This document shows, one piece after another, positions 9,794-22,794 of a DNA stretch of 51,519 bases. The notes under the pieces were generated by a model. That model did not search any database. It saw only the letters and a list, made by a program, of their open reading frames with translations, and was not told the origin of the DNA. Source of the DNA: Paenibacillus sp. 598K (GTDB lineage: Bacteria > Bacillota > Bacilli > Paenibacillales > Paenibacillaceae); the NCBI RefSeq assembly GCF_003851045.1, contig NZ_BFBX01000006.1:1-51519 (forward strand), given 5' to 3'. Position numbers and translations under genes: made by a program. Position 1 is the first letter of the stretch. Each line of letters opens with the position of its first letter.

Positions 9794-11422
9794 ATGCAAA
9801 AATCAATCCGAGCGTCCATGACCGCGATCCTCGCGCTTGTCATGGCCATCATCCTTGCGCTCGCGGGCTGCAGCGGCAACAACGGCGGCAAAGAGCCGAC
9901 ACCGCCTGCAACTGGCGGCAACAACGACAAGCCGCAAAACACCGCCACCGAGCCGCCGCCAGAGCCCAAGAGCGATCCGATCACGCTGAAGGTCGAGCTG
10001 TTCGATCGCAACAATACGCCGGACGGCGCGCCGCCAATCACCGACAATTTCATGACCCAATACGTGCAGGAGAACTTCGGCGACCCGAACAACATCACCG
10101 TCGAGTTCGTCACCCTGCCCCGCTCCGAGGAGGTACAGAAGCTCAACGTCCTGATGGCCTCCAACTCGGCGCCGGACATTGTCTTCACCTATGATAAGGC
10201 GACCGTGCAGAACTATGTCAAAAGCGGAGGCTTGACCGACCTGGGCCCGATCATCGACGAGCATGGCGATCAGCTCAAGAAGGTCCTTGGTCCTTCGCTG
10301 CCCTACGGCATGTTCGACGGCAAGCAGTATACCATCCCGGCGCTGCGCGTCATCACGGCGCAGACGACGACCTTTATCCGCAAGGACTGGCTCGATCAGC
10401 TCGGCCTGCCGCTGCCGGAGACGACCGAGCAGTTCGTCGACGCGCTGCGCGCCTTCAAGGAGCAGGACCCTGGCAAGACAGGCGGCAAGGTCATCCCGTA
10501 CTCATATATCGACGTCTTCCATATGCAGCCGCTCCTCCAATCGTTCTGGGACTGGAACAACATCTCCGAGCGCGATCTGTATGCCGTACCGAAGTGGAAG
10601 CAGCCAGGCAACAAGGAAGGACTGCGCTTGCTGAACCAGATGTACAATGAGAAGCTGATCGATCCCGACTTCGGCCTTGGCTCGGAGTTCAGCCAGGTAT
10701 TCGCCCAGCAGGTCGTCAACGGCATCGCCGGCGCCGCCACCCCGAATACGAACGAACCGGTCTACAACGGCTACTACGCCAATCTGAAGGAAAACAACCC
10801 CGACGCGGTGCTGGAGCCGATCGACCCGTTCACGACGCCAGACGGCAAGCATCCGAAGCCGATCTACTCGCCTACAGGCGCATATCTGATGGTACCCAAA
10901 GCGAGCAAAAACGCCGAAGCCGCCGTCAAATACCTGAACTGGATGGCCCAGCCGGAAAACATCCTCGCCCTGCAAAACGGCAAGGCCGGCGTCTCCTACG
11001 AGATCGGCGAGGACGGTCTGCCCTTCGTGCTCGATACGCCGGAGGCGCAGCAGCTGCTGTACAACTACTATGACTATTGCATCATCCTGAACGGCAAGTA
11101 CGTCACGCCAGACGATCCAGACAAAAATATCGCCGCCAACGCCTTTGATCCGAACTTCAAGGACTTCACAGTGCGCAGCATTGAGTATGGCACGAACGAC
11201 GGCTATACCGAGCCGCGCGTCGATATCCCGGTCGATGCCGAGATCAAGTATTCGACGATCCTCAAGGACAAGGAGAAGGAGATGCTGACGAAGATCGTCA
11301 CCGCCAAGCCGGCCGACTTCGATGCGGTCCATGACAAGCAAGTGAAGGAATATATGGACATGGGCGGCACTGCCGTCGAAGAGGGTCGCGGCGCGGCCTA
11401 CGACGAATTCTACAAATCCTAG
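9794..11422 (+). CDS. Extracellular sugar-binding lipoprotein (LplA/YtcQ type), copy 2
   Basis: Second large solute-binding lipoprotein of the cluster, 542 residues. Signal peptide with lipobox LAGC (Cys26), a Pro/Thr/Gly/Asn-rich tether to about residue 55, then the same fold as copy 1: FDRNNTPDGAPPITDNFMT, PNTNEPVY and IDPFTTPDGKHPKP have direct counterparts. GGGAGG sits ahead of the ATG. Two paralogous binding proteins flanking one permease pair could widen the ligand range or act at different concentrations. Codon use and GC match the neighbours, so the duplication is not obviously recent. Confidence 0.93.
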   Translation: MQKSIRASMTAILALVMAIILALAGCSGNNGGKEPTPPATGGNNDKPQNTATEPPPEPKSDPITLKVELFDRNNTPDGAPPITDNFMTQYVQENFGDPNNITVEFVTLPRSEEVQKLNVLMASNSAPDIVFTYDKATVQNYVKSGGLTDLGPIIDEHGDQLKKVLGPSLPYGMFDGKQYTIPALRVITAQTTTFIRKDWLDQLGLPLPETTEQFVDALRAFKEQDPGKTGGKVIPYSYIDVFHMQPLLQSFWDWNNISERDLYAVPKWKQPGNKEGLRLLNQMYNEKLIDPDFGLGSEFSQVFAQQVVNGIAGAATPNTNEPVYNGYYANLKENNPDAVLEPIDPFTTPDGKHPKPIYSPTGAYLMVPKASKNAEAAVKYLNWMAQPENILALQNGKAGVSYEIGEDGLPFVLDTPEAQQLLYNYYDYCIILNGKYVTPDDPDKNIAANAFDPNFKDFTVRSIEYGTNDGYTEPRVDIPVDAEIKYSTILKDKEKEMLTKIVTAKPADFDAVHDKQVKEYMDMGGTAVEEGRGAAYDEFYKS

Positions 11423-11479
11423 GGCGTGTCTGCACACTCCCCAGGTAGCAGATTGTAAAGACGCGCTTTAGCAGCCTCG

Positions 11480-11513
11480 GCTCCGGCTCCCTGACCGCTC
11501 AGGGGGCTGGAGC
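11480..11513 (+). promoter_or_regulatory. Long GC-rich stem-loop between binding protein 2 and the esterase
   Basis: A 15-bp stem (two G-T pairs) with a CCGC loop forms from 11480 to 11513, without a following T-run. It lies 37 bases before the esterase start. It may be an mRNA processing or stability element that separates transporter from esterase expression, rather than a terminator. Confidence 0.5.
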
Positions 11514-11549
11514 ATATCAGGTCCTATTCCGATCAGAGGAGTGTACACA

Positions 11550-14500
11550 ATGAAACAGACGAAACGTTGGCTGTCCGGCACTTTGTCCGCAGCCTTGCTG
11601 CTCGGCGTATGGCCGGCAGCTGCCAACGCCGCCCCCTCGGAGATTTGGCCAGGCTACCCGGGGGTCGATCAATTGCCCGTCATTCAGACGATTCCAGACC
11701 CGTTCAAGTTTTTTGATACGGCCAACGACCCTTCCGGCGATGGCTATGTCTCCTCTCCCGAGGAGTGGATGGATCGCCGCAGCGAGCTCCAGGACCTCGT
11801 GCAGCGGTATTGGCTCGGCTATCGCTATCCTACCGCTGCCAGCGATGTCAGCGGCCTGTCAGAGGTCGTCATGGAGCCCAACGCCATCACCGTCGGCATT
11901 AACTGGCCCCCTAGCTCCACTGCTACTAATATCAACCTCCGCGACGCCTTCGACCAGCTCGTGGACAAGCTGCAGACGGAGAGCGTCGAGGTGCGTCAGG
12001 TCGTCCCGGCGAGCAGCGCGTTCGGTGCGCCAACGCTCGGGGAGACGATCGGCACCTATGGCCCGGCAGCCGATCCCGAGTCGGCGCAGGCCGCTGCTAT
12101 TGAGGCATGGAACGCAGGCTATTATGTCCCTTACACCTCGTTTGGGAGCGCCAATTATGCCGTACTGCGTACGTATACCGGCACACTGAGCGGTCCGCCG
12201 GAGCCGATCATCCCGGTCACCTACCATACCGTCACCGTCGCCAATCCCGAGCGCGGCGTCTCCGAGCGCTTCAAGATTACGATCAGTCGGCCATCCACCG
12301 AGCAGGTCGCTCGCGCCTGGGGCGATCCGGACGCCCAGGTGCCGGCGATCATCGATATCGGCGGCGCCGTCTCGCAGACGGCCGCCGTACTGGAGCAGGG
12401 CTATGCCCATATTCGCTTCACGCCGACCGATATCTACCCGGACGACAGCTCGGCGGCCGACGGCATCAACCGCGACGGCGTCTACACCCGCCTATACCCG
12501 TACGACAAGGATCAATACGAATACGCCTCCGGCGCGCTTATGGCGTGGGGCTGGGGCGTCAGCCAGATCATCAGCGCGCTGGAGCAGCCTGTCGAGGGCG
12601 CGGATACGACGTGGGGCGAGCAGCTCGGCATCAACCCGGCGCAGACCCTCGTGACGGGCCACTCCCGGTATGGCAAGGCGGCGATGTTCGCCGCCGCCTT
12701 CGACGAGCGGATCAGCATCTGTCTGTCCAGCGAGCCGGGCGGCTCCGGCATCCAGAGCTATCGCTACAAGGTCGAGGGCAAGATCTTCAACTTCAATACG
12801 TATCCGAAGGCCGATCGCGTCTACGGCAAGACCGAGATCCCGACCGTCTCGTACGGCAAGGGCAACAGTTGGTTCCCCGAGACGGCCGCTCACTTCGTCA
12901 ACAAGGATCGGCAGTTGCCCTTCGACTCCAGCGATATTATCGCGCTGGTCGCGCCCAGACCGTTCTTCGCGGTGACCGGCATCGATACGCACTGGCTCGG
13001 CAATGAAGGCGGCGTAGCCGCCGTGCAAGCCGCCGCCGAGGTGTACGCCTATGTTGGCCGCGACCCGATCGAGCAAGGCAATATCGCGGTGCGCGCACGC
13101 CAGAGCGACCATGTGCTGTACAATCGCGACATCCCGTTCGTCATCGCGATCATGGATCGCGAGTTCAAGCAGGACGAGACGGATCGCCAGCTGCATGTGC
13201 AGGATCTGTTCCCGGAGGGCAACGGCTCGCTCGGCAGCATGTCCTATCCCGCCAGAGCCTATGACTCGCTGAGCGCGATCACCTCCAGCCCCTTCGAGAT
13301 CAACAGCGCCTATCTGCCATGGTCGAGGCCGGACAAGTATTCATTGTGGACGGCGCAAGAGAACTTCCTGGTCGGCTATCCGGTGACGATCACAGCTCAC
13401 TCCAACGCCCCTGACGCTCAGCTGGTGCTGCCGGACGGCACCGCGATCAAGGCTGCCGGGCATGAAGGCGACCAATTCACCTTCCGTCTGGCGGCAGAGC
13501 AGGCCGTCTATGGGCGGTATGAGCTGCGGACCGTCGGCACGGACAAGGCCAATCGCAGCGTCTATTTCGCGGCAGTCAGTCTGGCCGATTCGTTGCGGCA
13601 TGCGCCATCCAAGGGAGACGAGGGCGAGGAGAATCGTCTGATCGGCTTCTCCAGTCGACTGTCCAACGATGCCGCCAATCCGCCGGTCGTCCTGATCGAC
13701 GGCAAGCCGACGACGATGAGCTTCACGCCCGAGCGGGTCAAGCCGGAGGAGACGACGCTGCTCGAATACGGCATCCAGTTCCACGATCCGCTGTTCGCGC
13801 GGATCGCCAATGAAGGCTGGGACGCCGACAAGACCTTCCACATTCGCAACCTGCAGTTCGTCACCTTGCCAGGCTTCACCTTCGAAGTCTCGCTCGGCAA
13901 TATTACGGCCTCCGCAGCCAATGCAGGCAAGGAAGGCGCCGCCCGGTTCACCCGGCCGATCAGCTGGCAGGTGGAGCGGTATAACAACGGTCCGGCTGCA
14001 GTGTGGCCGGAGGTGCCTGATACGAAGACGGAGAAGGACCTGCTGCTGCAAGGTCTGCCCGTGCAGCGTCCTCTCGCGCCAACCGCGACGAATAGCGGCT
14101 TCAAGGCGGAGATCGCTGCGCCCAAGGTGTCGCGCATCGGCGACAAGACACGCATCGAGCTGACGCTGCAGGCGGAGATGGACAGTCGCGAGTTCGGCTT
14201 CGGGCTCGACATCGCCGACGACTGGCAGACACACTGGTCCGAGGACGGACGCCGGGTGATGCTCGATGTCGACTATGAGCAATTCCCGGAGGGAGCCTCC
14301 GCCGAGCTCATCGTCTTCCGTCTCCAGACCAAAGAAGGGCAGCTGATCGCCGGGCCTGTCCGCCTGTCGCTCACGCATCCGCGCAGCGGCGGCGGCAATA
14401 CGAGCGGTCCCGGTTATATCGCGCCGCCCGCCGACCCAAGCGATGCCGACAACGACCCGCTGACGCCGCAGCTTGAGAGCCGCAGCGCGGTGGCCCGGAT

Positions 14501-15578
14501 CACTGCCGAGGCGCTGGCGCGGTTGTTCGCGGACGGCGGCGAAGCCGCCATCGCTGCAGTCGAGGGCGCGCAAGCGTATGGCTTGCGGATGCCGGTCAAG
14601 TCGCTCGCCGAGGGATCAGGCGCATCACGCTTCACCCTCGCCACCGATCTCGGCCGTCTGACGATCCCGGATCATCTGCTGCGGGACTGGGACGGACCGA
14701 GCGACAGCGAAGCCGTCATCGCGATCGGCCAGAGCAATAGCGCCGGATTGCCCGACAGGATGGTCCGGGCTATCGGCGAACGTCCGGTCATCGAGCTGAC
14801 GCTGACCGCAGGCGGCCAGCCCGCTGCCTGGCATGCAGACGCGGGGGTGACGGTCGAGCTGCCCTATGTCCTGCCCGCGTCGCAGGCTAGATATGCCGAC
14901 AGGCTCGTCGTCTGGCGCGTCGGTACCGACGGTCAGGCTCATGTCGTCCCTGACGCGAGCTACGACCTGAAGACCGGTAAGTTCACCTTCACCGCGTCCG
15001 CTCCAGGCCGCTATGCCGTCGCCGTGCAGCCCCTCGTCATCGAGGATGCGGCAGCGGTGCCATGGGCCGAGGCTGCGATCCTGACGCTGACCGACCGCGG
15101 GGCGTTCCGACTGGAGGAGGACCGCTTGTTCCGTCCGCGCGATCAGATCACGCGAGCCGAGTTCATGTATGGGCTCGTCCGGGCGCTCGAGCTGCAAGCG
15201 CCGGTCGGCGCAGGCTTCGAGGATGTCAGTCCCGCCGCCTACTATGCGACAGAGCTGGCGATTGCCCGGCAGCTAGGGATCGCTCAGGGGACAGGCGACG
15301 ACCTGTTCCGGCCGGAGGAGCGGATTACGCGTCAAGATATGATGACCCTTGCCGCACGGACGCTGGCGCAGCTTGGCAAGCTCGACATCCGCACGCCGGG
15401 CGCGGAGCTGGAGAGCTTCCGCGATTATGGAGCCATCGCGCCTTATGCGCTGGAGAGCATCGGAGCGCTCGTCCAGGAGCGGCTCGTCCTTGGCGACCAC
15501 GGACAGATCCGGCCGAAGAGCCATACGACGCGGGCCGAGGCTGCCGTCTTCCTGGAGCGGATTGCTAGCCAGTCCTAG
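11550..15578 (+). CDS. Secreted CE15-like (glucuronoyl esterase type) esterase with C-terminal SLH domains
   Basis: Probable cell-surface carbohydrate esterase of 1342 residues. The ATG at 11550 follows AGAGGAG; a GTG nine bases earlier overlaps that site. Signal peptide residues 1-28, cleaved after ANA. An alpha/beta-hydrolase domain follows: nucleophile motif TGHSRYGK with Ser372, acid SSEPGGSG with Glu395, and a probable catalytic His521 in SDHVLY, with DTHWLGNEGG (481) nearby. This pattern resembles CE15 glucuronoyl methylesterases, which cut ester links between lignin and glucuronoxylan; His replaces the usual Cys before the nucleophilic Ser. Two or more beta-rich modules come next, then a Gly/Pro linker and three SLH repeats over the last ~180 residues for attachment to the cell-wall polymer. 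Located at the end of the transporter cluster, it could release substrates for it. Substrate is inferred, not shown. Confidence 0.85.
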   Translation: MKQTKRWLSGTLSAALLLGVWPAAANAAPSEIWPGYPGVDQLPVIQTIPDPFKFFDTANDPSGDGYVSSPEEWMDRRSELQDLVQRYWLGYRYPTAASDVSGLSEVVMEPNAITVGINWPPSSTATNINLRDAFDQLVDKLQTESVEVRQVVPASSAFGAPTLGETIGTYGPAADPESAQAAAIEAWNAGYYVPYTSFGSANYAVLRTYTGTLSGPPEPIIPVTYHTVTVANPERGVSERFKITISRPSTEQVARAWGDPDAQVPAIIDIGGAVSQTAAVLEQGYAHIRFTPTDIYPDDSSAADGINRDGVYTRLYPYDKDQYEYASGALMAWGWGVSQIISALEQPVEGADTTWGEQLGINPAQTLVTGHSRYGKAAMFAAAFDERISICLSSEPGGSGIQSYRYKVEGKIFNFNTYPKADRVYGKTEIPTVSYGKGNSWFPETAAHFVNKDRQLPFDSSDIIALVAPRPFFAVTGIDTHWLGNEGGVAAVQAAAEVYAYVGRDPIEQGNIAVRARQSDHVLYNRDIPFVIAIMDREFKQDETDRQLHVQDLFPEGNGSLGSMSYPARAYDSLSAITSSPFEINSAYLPWSRPDKYSLWTAQENFLVGYPVTITAHSNAPDAQLVLPDGTAIKAAGHEGDQFTFRLAAEQAVYGRYELRTVGTDKANRSVYFAAVSLADSLRHAPSKGDEGEENRLIGFSSRLSNDAANPPVVLIDGKPTTMSFTPERVKPEETTLLEYGIQFHDPLFARIANEGWDADKTFHIRNLQFVTLPGFTFEVSLGNITASAANAGKEGAARFTRPISWQVERYNNGPAAVWPEVPDTKTEKDLLLQGLPVQRPLAPTATNSGFKAEIAAPKVSRIGDKTRIELTLQAEMDSREFGFGLDIADDWQTHWSEDGRRVMLDVDYEQFPEGASAELIVFRLQTKEGQLIAGPVRLSLTHPRSGGGNTSGPGYIAPPADPSDADNDPLTPQLESRSAVARITAEALARLFADGGEAAIAAVEGAQAYGLRMPVKSLAEGSGASRFTLATDLGRLTIPDHLLRDWDGPSDSEAVIAIGQSNSAGLPDRMVRAIGERPVIELTLTAGGQPAAWHADAGVTVELPYVLPASQARYADRLVVWRVGTDGQAHVVPDASYDLKTGKFTFTASAPGRYAVAVQPLVIEDAAAVPWAEAAILTLTDRGAFRLEEDRLFRPRDQITRAEFMYGLVRALELQAPVGAGFEDVSPAAYYATELAIARQLGIAQGTGDDLFRPEERITRQDMMTLAARTLAQLGKLDIRTPGAELESFRDYGAIAPYALESIGALVQERLVLGDHGQIRPKSHTTRAEAAVFLERIASQS

Positions 15579-15670
15579 CCGCCTCGCTCGCCAACCGTGG
15601 CACGCGGCGTAATTGGCCCCTTTACGGGCATACTAAGGCCAAAACAAACGATGCAAGGAGGTGAAGCAGG

Positions 15671-15949
15671 ATGGCGAGAAGACGCAGACGCTATATCGTC
15701 CCCGGCGCGGAGCAGGCGATGCAGCATTTCAAAGCCGAGGTGATGAAGCAGGAAGGCTATGTCGTCAATCCGGCGCAGCCGGATGAGGTCAAGTACGAGG
15801 TTGCCGCCAAGCTGGGCATCCCTCTCAAGCAAGGCGACAACGGCGACCTGACTACCGAGAAGGCCGGCCATATCGGCGGCCGGATCGGCGGCTCGATGGT
15901 GCGCGAGATGGTGAGGCTGGCCCAGGAAGGACTGGCGCGCAGGACGTAG
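15671..15949 (+). CDS. Alpha/beta-type small acid-soluble spore protein
   Basis: DNA-binding protein that coats and protects the chromosome in dormant spores. The 92-residue product opens with an Arg-rich stretch (ARRRRRY) and contains the family cores ALKFEVA-like DEVKYEVAAKLGIPL and TTEKAGHIGGRIGGSMVREMV; the Glu near the first core resembles the GPR protease site. CAAGGAGGTG precedes the ATG. The N-terminal extension is somewhat longer than in classic SspA/B. It is a single-gene unit with its own ribosome site. Confidence 0.9.
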   Translation: MARRRRRYIVPGAEQAMQHFKAEVMKQEGYVVNPAQPDEVKYEVAAKLGIPLKQGDNGDLTTEKAGHIGGRIGGSMVREMVRLAQEGLARRT

Positions 15950-16079
15950 GGGCTCTCTAGGATGTGTTTGCAAACCCGCTCAGGGGCATCTTGGACCTGC
16001 CTTTCCGTCATCTGCGGCGGAGCGCTGCGCATCAATTCACGACGAGCGACACAGCAATGCACAATTCGCCATAGCGTAA

Positions 16080-16112
16080 ATAAGGGAGATGGCCGATGGC
16101 CATCTCCCTTAT
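16080..16112 (-). terminator. Terminator hairpin after eno
   Basis: A perfect 15-bp stem (arms ATAAGGGAGATGGCC and its complement) with a 3-base loop. On the minus strand it is followed by TTTACGC, a poor T-tract, so it may also serve as a 3' mRNA stabiliser. It lies 48 bases past the eno stop and could act in both directions for the spore-protein gene. Confidence 0.7.
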
Positions 16113-16159
16113 CATTTATAAGACACGTTTCGCCGGGTCAGACCCGCCGCAGACGCTTC

Positions 16160-17473
<1,314 letters not shown>

Positions 17474-17529
17474 TTAGGTTGGTTGTCTGCTCTATTATAC
17501 CTTCTATCGACCCTGCTCCGCAAAAAGGT

Positions 17530-19071
17530 TTAGCCGCGCTTGATCAGCGTCGTGCCTGTCATCTCTGTCGGCTTGGCCAGTCCCATCAGATCGAGCATCG
17601 TCGGCGCCAGATCGGCCAGGATGCCGTCCTCGCGCAGCTGCGCCGAGCTGTCGGTGACGATGACCGGCACCGGGTTCGTCGTGTGCGCCGTGAACGGACG
17701 GTTGATGTCGTCCAGTACCAGATCGGCATTGCCGTGGTCAGCTGTGATGATCGCGACGCCGCCCTTGGCGAGGATCGCTTCGACGACTTGCCCCATGCAC
17801 TCGTCCGTCACCTCGACCGCCTTGATCGTCGGTTCCAGCATGCCGGAGTGGCCGACCATGTCCGGGTTGGCGAAGTTCAGGATGATGACGTCATGATTGT
17901 CCGCCTCGATCTCCTTGACCGCTGCGGCAGCCACCTCGTACGCGCTCATCTCCGGCTTCAGATCATAGGTCGCGACCTTCGGCGAATTGATCAGGATACG
18001 CGTCTCGCCCGGCAGCTCGACATCGCGGCCGCCGCTGAAGAAGAAGGTCACATGCGGGTATTTCTCGGTCTCGGCGATCCGCAGCTGCCGCTTGCCCTGC
18101 TGCACCAGCACCTCGCCCAGCGTGTTGTCCAGGTTCTTTGGCGCGTAGGCGACATAGCCCCCTACCGTCTCGGAGAACAACGTCAGGCAGACGAAGTACA
18201 GGTTCTGCGGGAAGCGCTCGCCGCGATCGAAGTCGCGGAAGTCGCTGTTGGTGAACACGTTGGACAGCTGGATCGCCCGGTCGGGACGGAAGTTGAAGAA
18301 GATGACCGAGTCCTCCGACTCCACCAGACCGACCGGCTGGCCGTCTGCGCCTACGATGACCGATGGCTCGACGAACTCGTCGAACACCGACTTCTCATAC
18401 GACTCGACGACTGCTCGCACCGGATCGGTGTAGGCCGGGCCTTCGCCGTAGACCATCGCGCGGTACGACTTCTCCACGCGGTCCCAGCGCTTGTCGCGGT
18501 CCATCGCGTAGTAGCGGCCTTGCACCGTCGCGACCTGGCCCACGCCCAGATCGGAGATCTTGGCCTGCAGCGCCTCCAGATAGCCGCGCGCGCTGTCCGG
18601 CGCGACGTCTCGGCCGTCGAGGAAGCAGTGGATGTACACATCGTGCAGCTGCTCCTGCTTCGCCAGCTCCAGGAGGGCGAACAGATGCGCGATATGGCTA
18701 TGCACGCCGCCATCGGAGAGCAGTCCGTACAGATGCAGCTTCTTGCCGTTCTGCTTGGCATGACGGACCGCGCCCAGCAGCGTCTCGTTGGCGAAAAACT
18801 CGCCGTCGCGGATCGACTTGGTGATACGAGTCAGATCCTGGTAGACGATGCGGCCCGCGCCGATATTCAGATGGCCGACCTCGGAGTTGCCCATCTGGCC
18901 CTCTGGCAGTCCCACGGCCTCGCCGCAAGCCGTCAGCGTCGCGTGCGGGAAGGTCGCCAGATAACGGTCATAATTAGGCTTCTTCGCTTGCGCTACCGCA
19001 TTGCCATGCGTCTCGCCGCGCAGACCGAAGCCGTCCATGATAATCAGTGCAACCGGTCCTGTCACAGCCAT
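17530..19071 (-). CDS. gpmI: 2,3-bisphosphoglycerate-independent phosphoglycerate mutase
   Basis: Manganese-dependent enzyme interconverting 3- and 2-phosphoglycerate; in spore formers its pH sensitivity is linked to spore metabolism. The 513-residue product has the alkaline-phosphatase-superfamily start ALIIMDGFG (Asp13), the phosphorylated serine in QMGNSEVGH (Ser63), and the metal-site segments FANPDMVGH and ITADHGNAD near the C-terminus. Its ATG lies one base before the tpiA stop position, indicating translational coupling. Confidence 0.98.
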   Translation of the reverse strand: MAVTGPVALIIMDGFGLRGETHGNAVAQAKKPNYDRYLATFPHATLTACGEAVGLPEGQMGNSEVGHLNIGAGRIVYQDLTRITKSIRDGEFFANETLLGAVRHAKQNGKKLHLYGLLSDGGVHSHIAHLFALLELAKQEQLHDVYIHCFLDGRDVAPDSARGYLEALQAKISDLGVGQVATVQGRYYAMDRDKRWDRVEKSYRAMVYGEGPAYTDPVRAVVESYEKSVFDEFVEPSVIVGADGQPVGLVESEDSVIFFNFRPDRAIQLSNVFTNSDFRDFDRGERFPQNLYFVCLTLFSETVGGYVAYAPKNLDNTLGEVLVQQGKRQLRIAETEKYPHVTFFFSGGRDVELPGETRILINSPKVATYDLKPEMSAYEVAAAAVKEIEADNHDVIILNFANPDMVGHSGMLEPTIKAVEVTDECMGQVVEAILAKGGVAIITADHGNADLVLDDINRPFTAHTTNPVPVIVTDSSAQLREDGILADLAPTMLDLMGLAKPTEMTGTTLIKRG

Positions 19072-19072
19072 C

Positions 19073-21164
<2,092 letters not shown>

Positions 21165-21248
21165 CGTGACGCCTCCTTCAAGGTATGTGCCCAAGCCTCT
21201 AACTAACAGTAGCCCCGAATTTGCGACGGGCAAACCGGGACTACGACT

Positions 21249-21537
21249 GGTTTCCCCGAGGGGAACCTCTTACTCAATAAGGTTCTCTCGGAGAACCCAC
21301 CATGCTTTTGCTCTTATCGGAACAGGTTCTCTCGGAGAACCCACCATGCACTTAGGAGCCAGGTCCCCGAAAGGGGGCCTAGGCTTTGCTCTAGGAGCCA
21401 GGTCTCGAAGAGACCGAAGCTTTGCTCTTGGGGCCAGCCCTCGAAGAGGGCGAAGCCTTGCTCTTGGGGCCGTCCTCGGAGAGGACCGGGCCTTGCTTTT
21501 CCGCTTTGCGCCGTACAGGAGCGTGTCCCGCAGGGAC
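21249..21537. repeat. Tandem array of eight covarying hairpins between gap and pgk
   Basis: Hairpins at 21249-21267, 21281-21297, 21325-21341, 21362-21379, 21401-21415, 21437-21451, 21472-21486 and 21525-21537. Stems differ but remain paired: GGTTCTC/GAGAACC (twice), GGTCCCC/GGGGGCC, GGTCTC/GAGACC, GCCCTC/GAGGGC, GTCCTC/GAGGAC, GTCCC/GGGAC. Loops are 3-4 bases (TCG, GAAA, GAA, GAA, GGA, GCA). Units 4-6 share linkers of the form GCTTTGCTCTTGGGGCC and have a 35-39 base period. The pattern of paired changes with conserved linkers points to selection or copying of the folded form. No credible protein is encoded here. Confidence 0.85.
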
Positions 21538-21612
21538 GTCAAACGGCTTGTTCCTCATAAGTAACCGTCGATCCTGAAGCCCGGCAGTCCCCTCTGGGTT
21601 ACTTTCGGGGGT

Positions 21613-21657
21613 CCAGGGGGCGACGCCCCATGGGCCCCCCTTTAGGATAAAGGGGGG
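21613..21657 (-). promoter_or_regulatory. Two strong stem-loops just after gap
   Basis: First downstream of the gap stop on the minus strand is a perfect 9-bp stem, CCCCCCTTT with AAAGGGGGG (21635-21657, loop of five). Next is a nested stem at 21613-21633 (GGGGC/GCCCC plus CCA/TGG). Neither has a T-run, so they are more likely to protect the gap 3' end after mRNA cleavage or to attenuate transcription than to terminate fully. Confidence 0.6.
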
Positions 21658-21666
21658 TTGGGGGGA

Positions 21667-22683
<1,017 letters not shown>

Positions 22684-22794
22684 CTAGAATTGTTGTAGTG
22701 GTCATGCTATATCTTAAGATGCCGCAACTGCAAAATATAGTCGACAACATCATGATATCCTCATCTTTACCCGTTATCCCTGCGATCAAAAAAA

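Noticed and set aside
21249..21537. Possible CRISPR array
   Set aside because: The units are hairpins with changing stems and conserved linkers, the reverse of constant repeats with unique spacers, and no cas genes are present.
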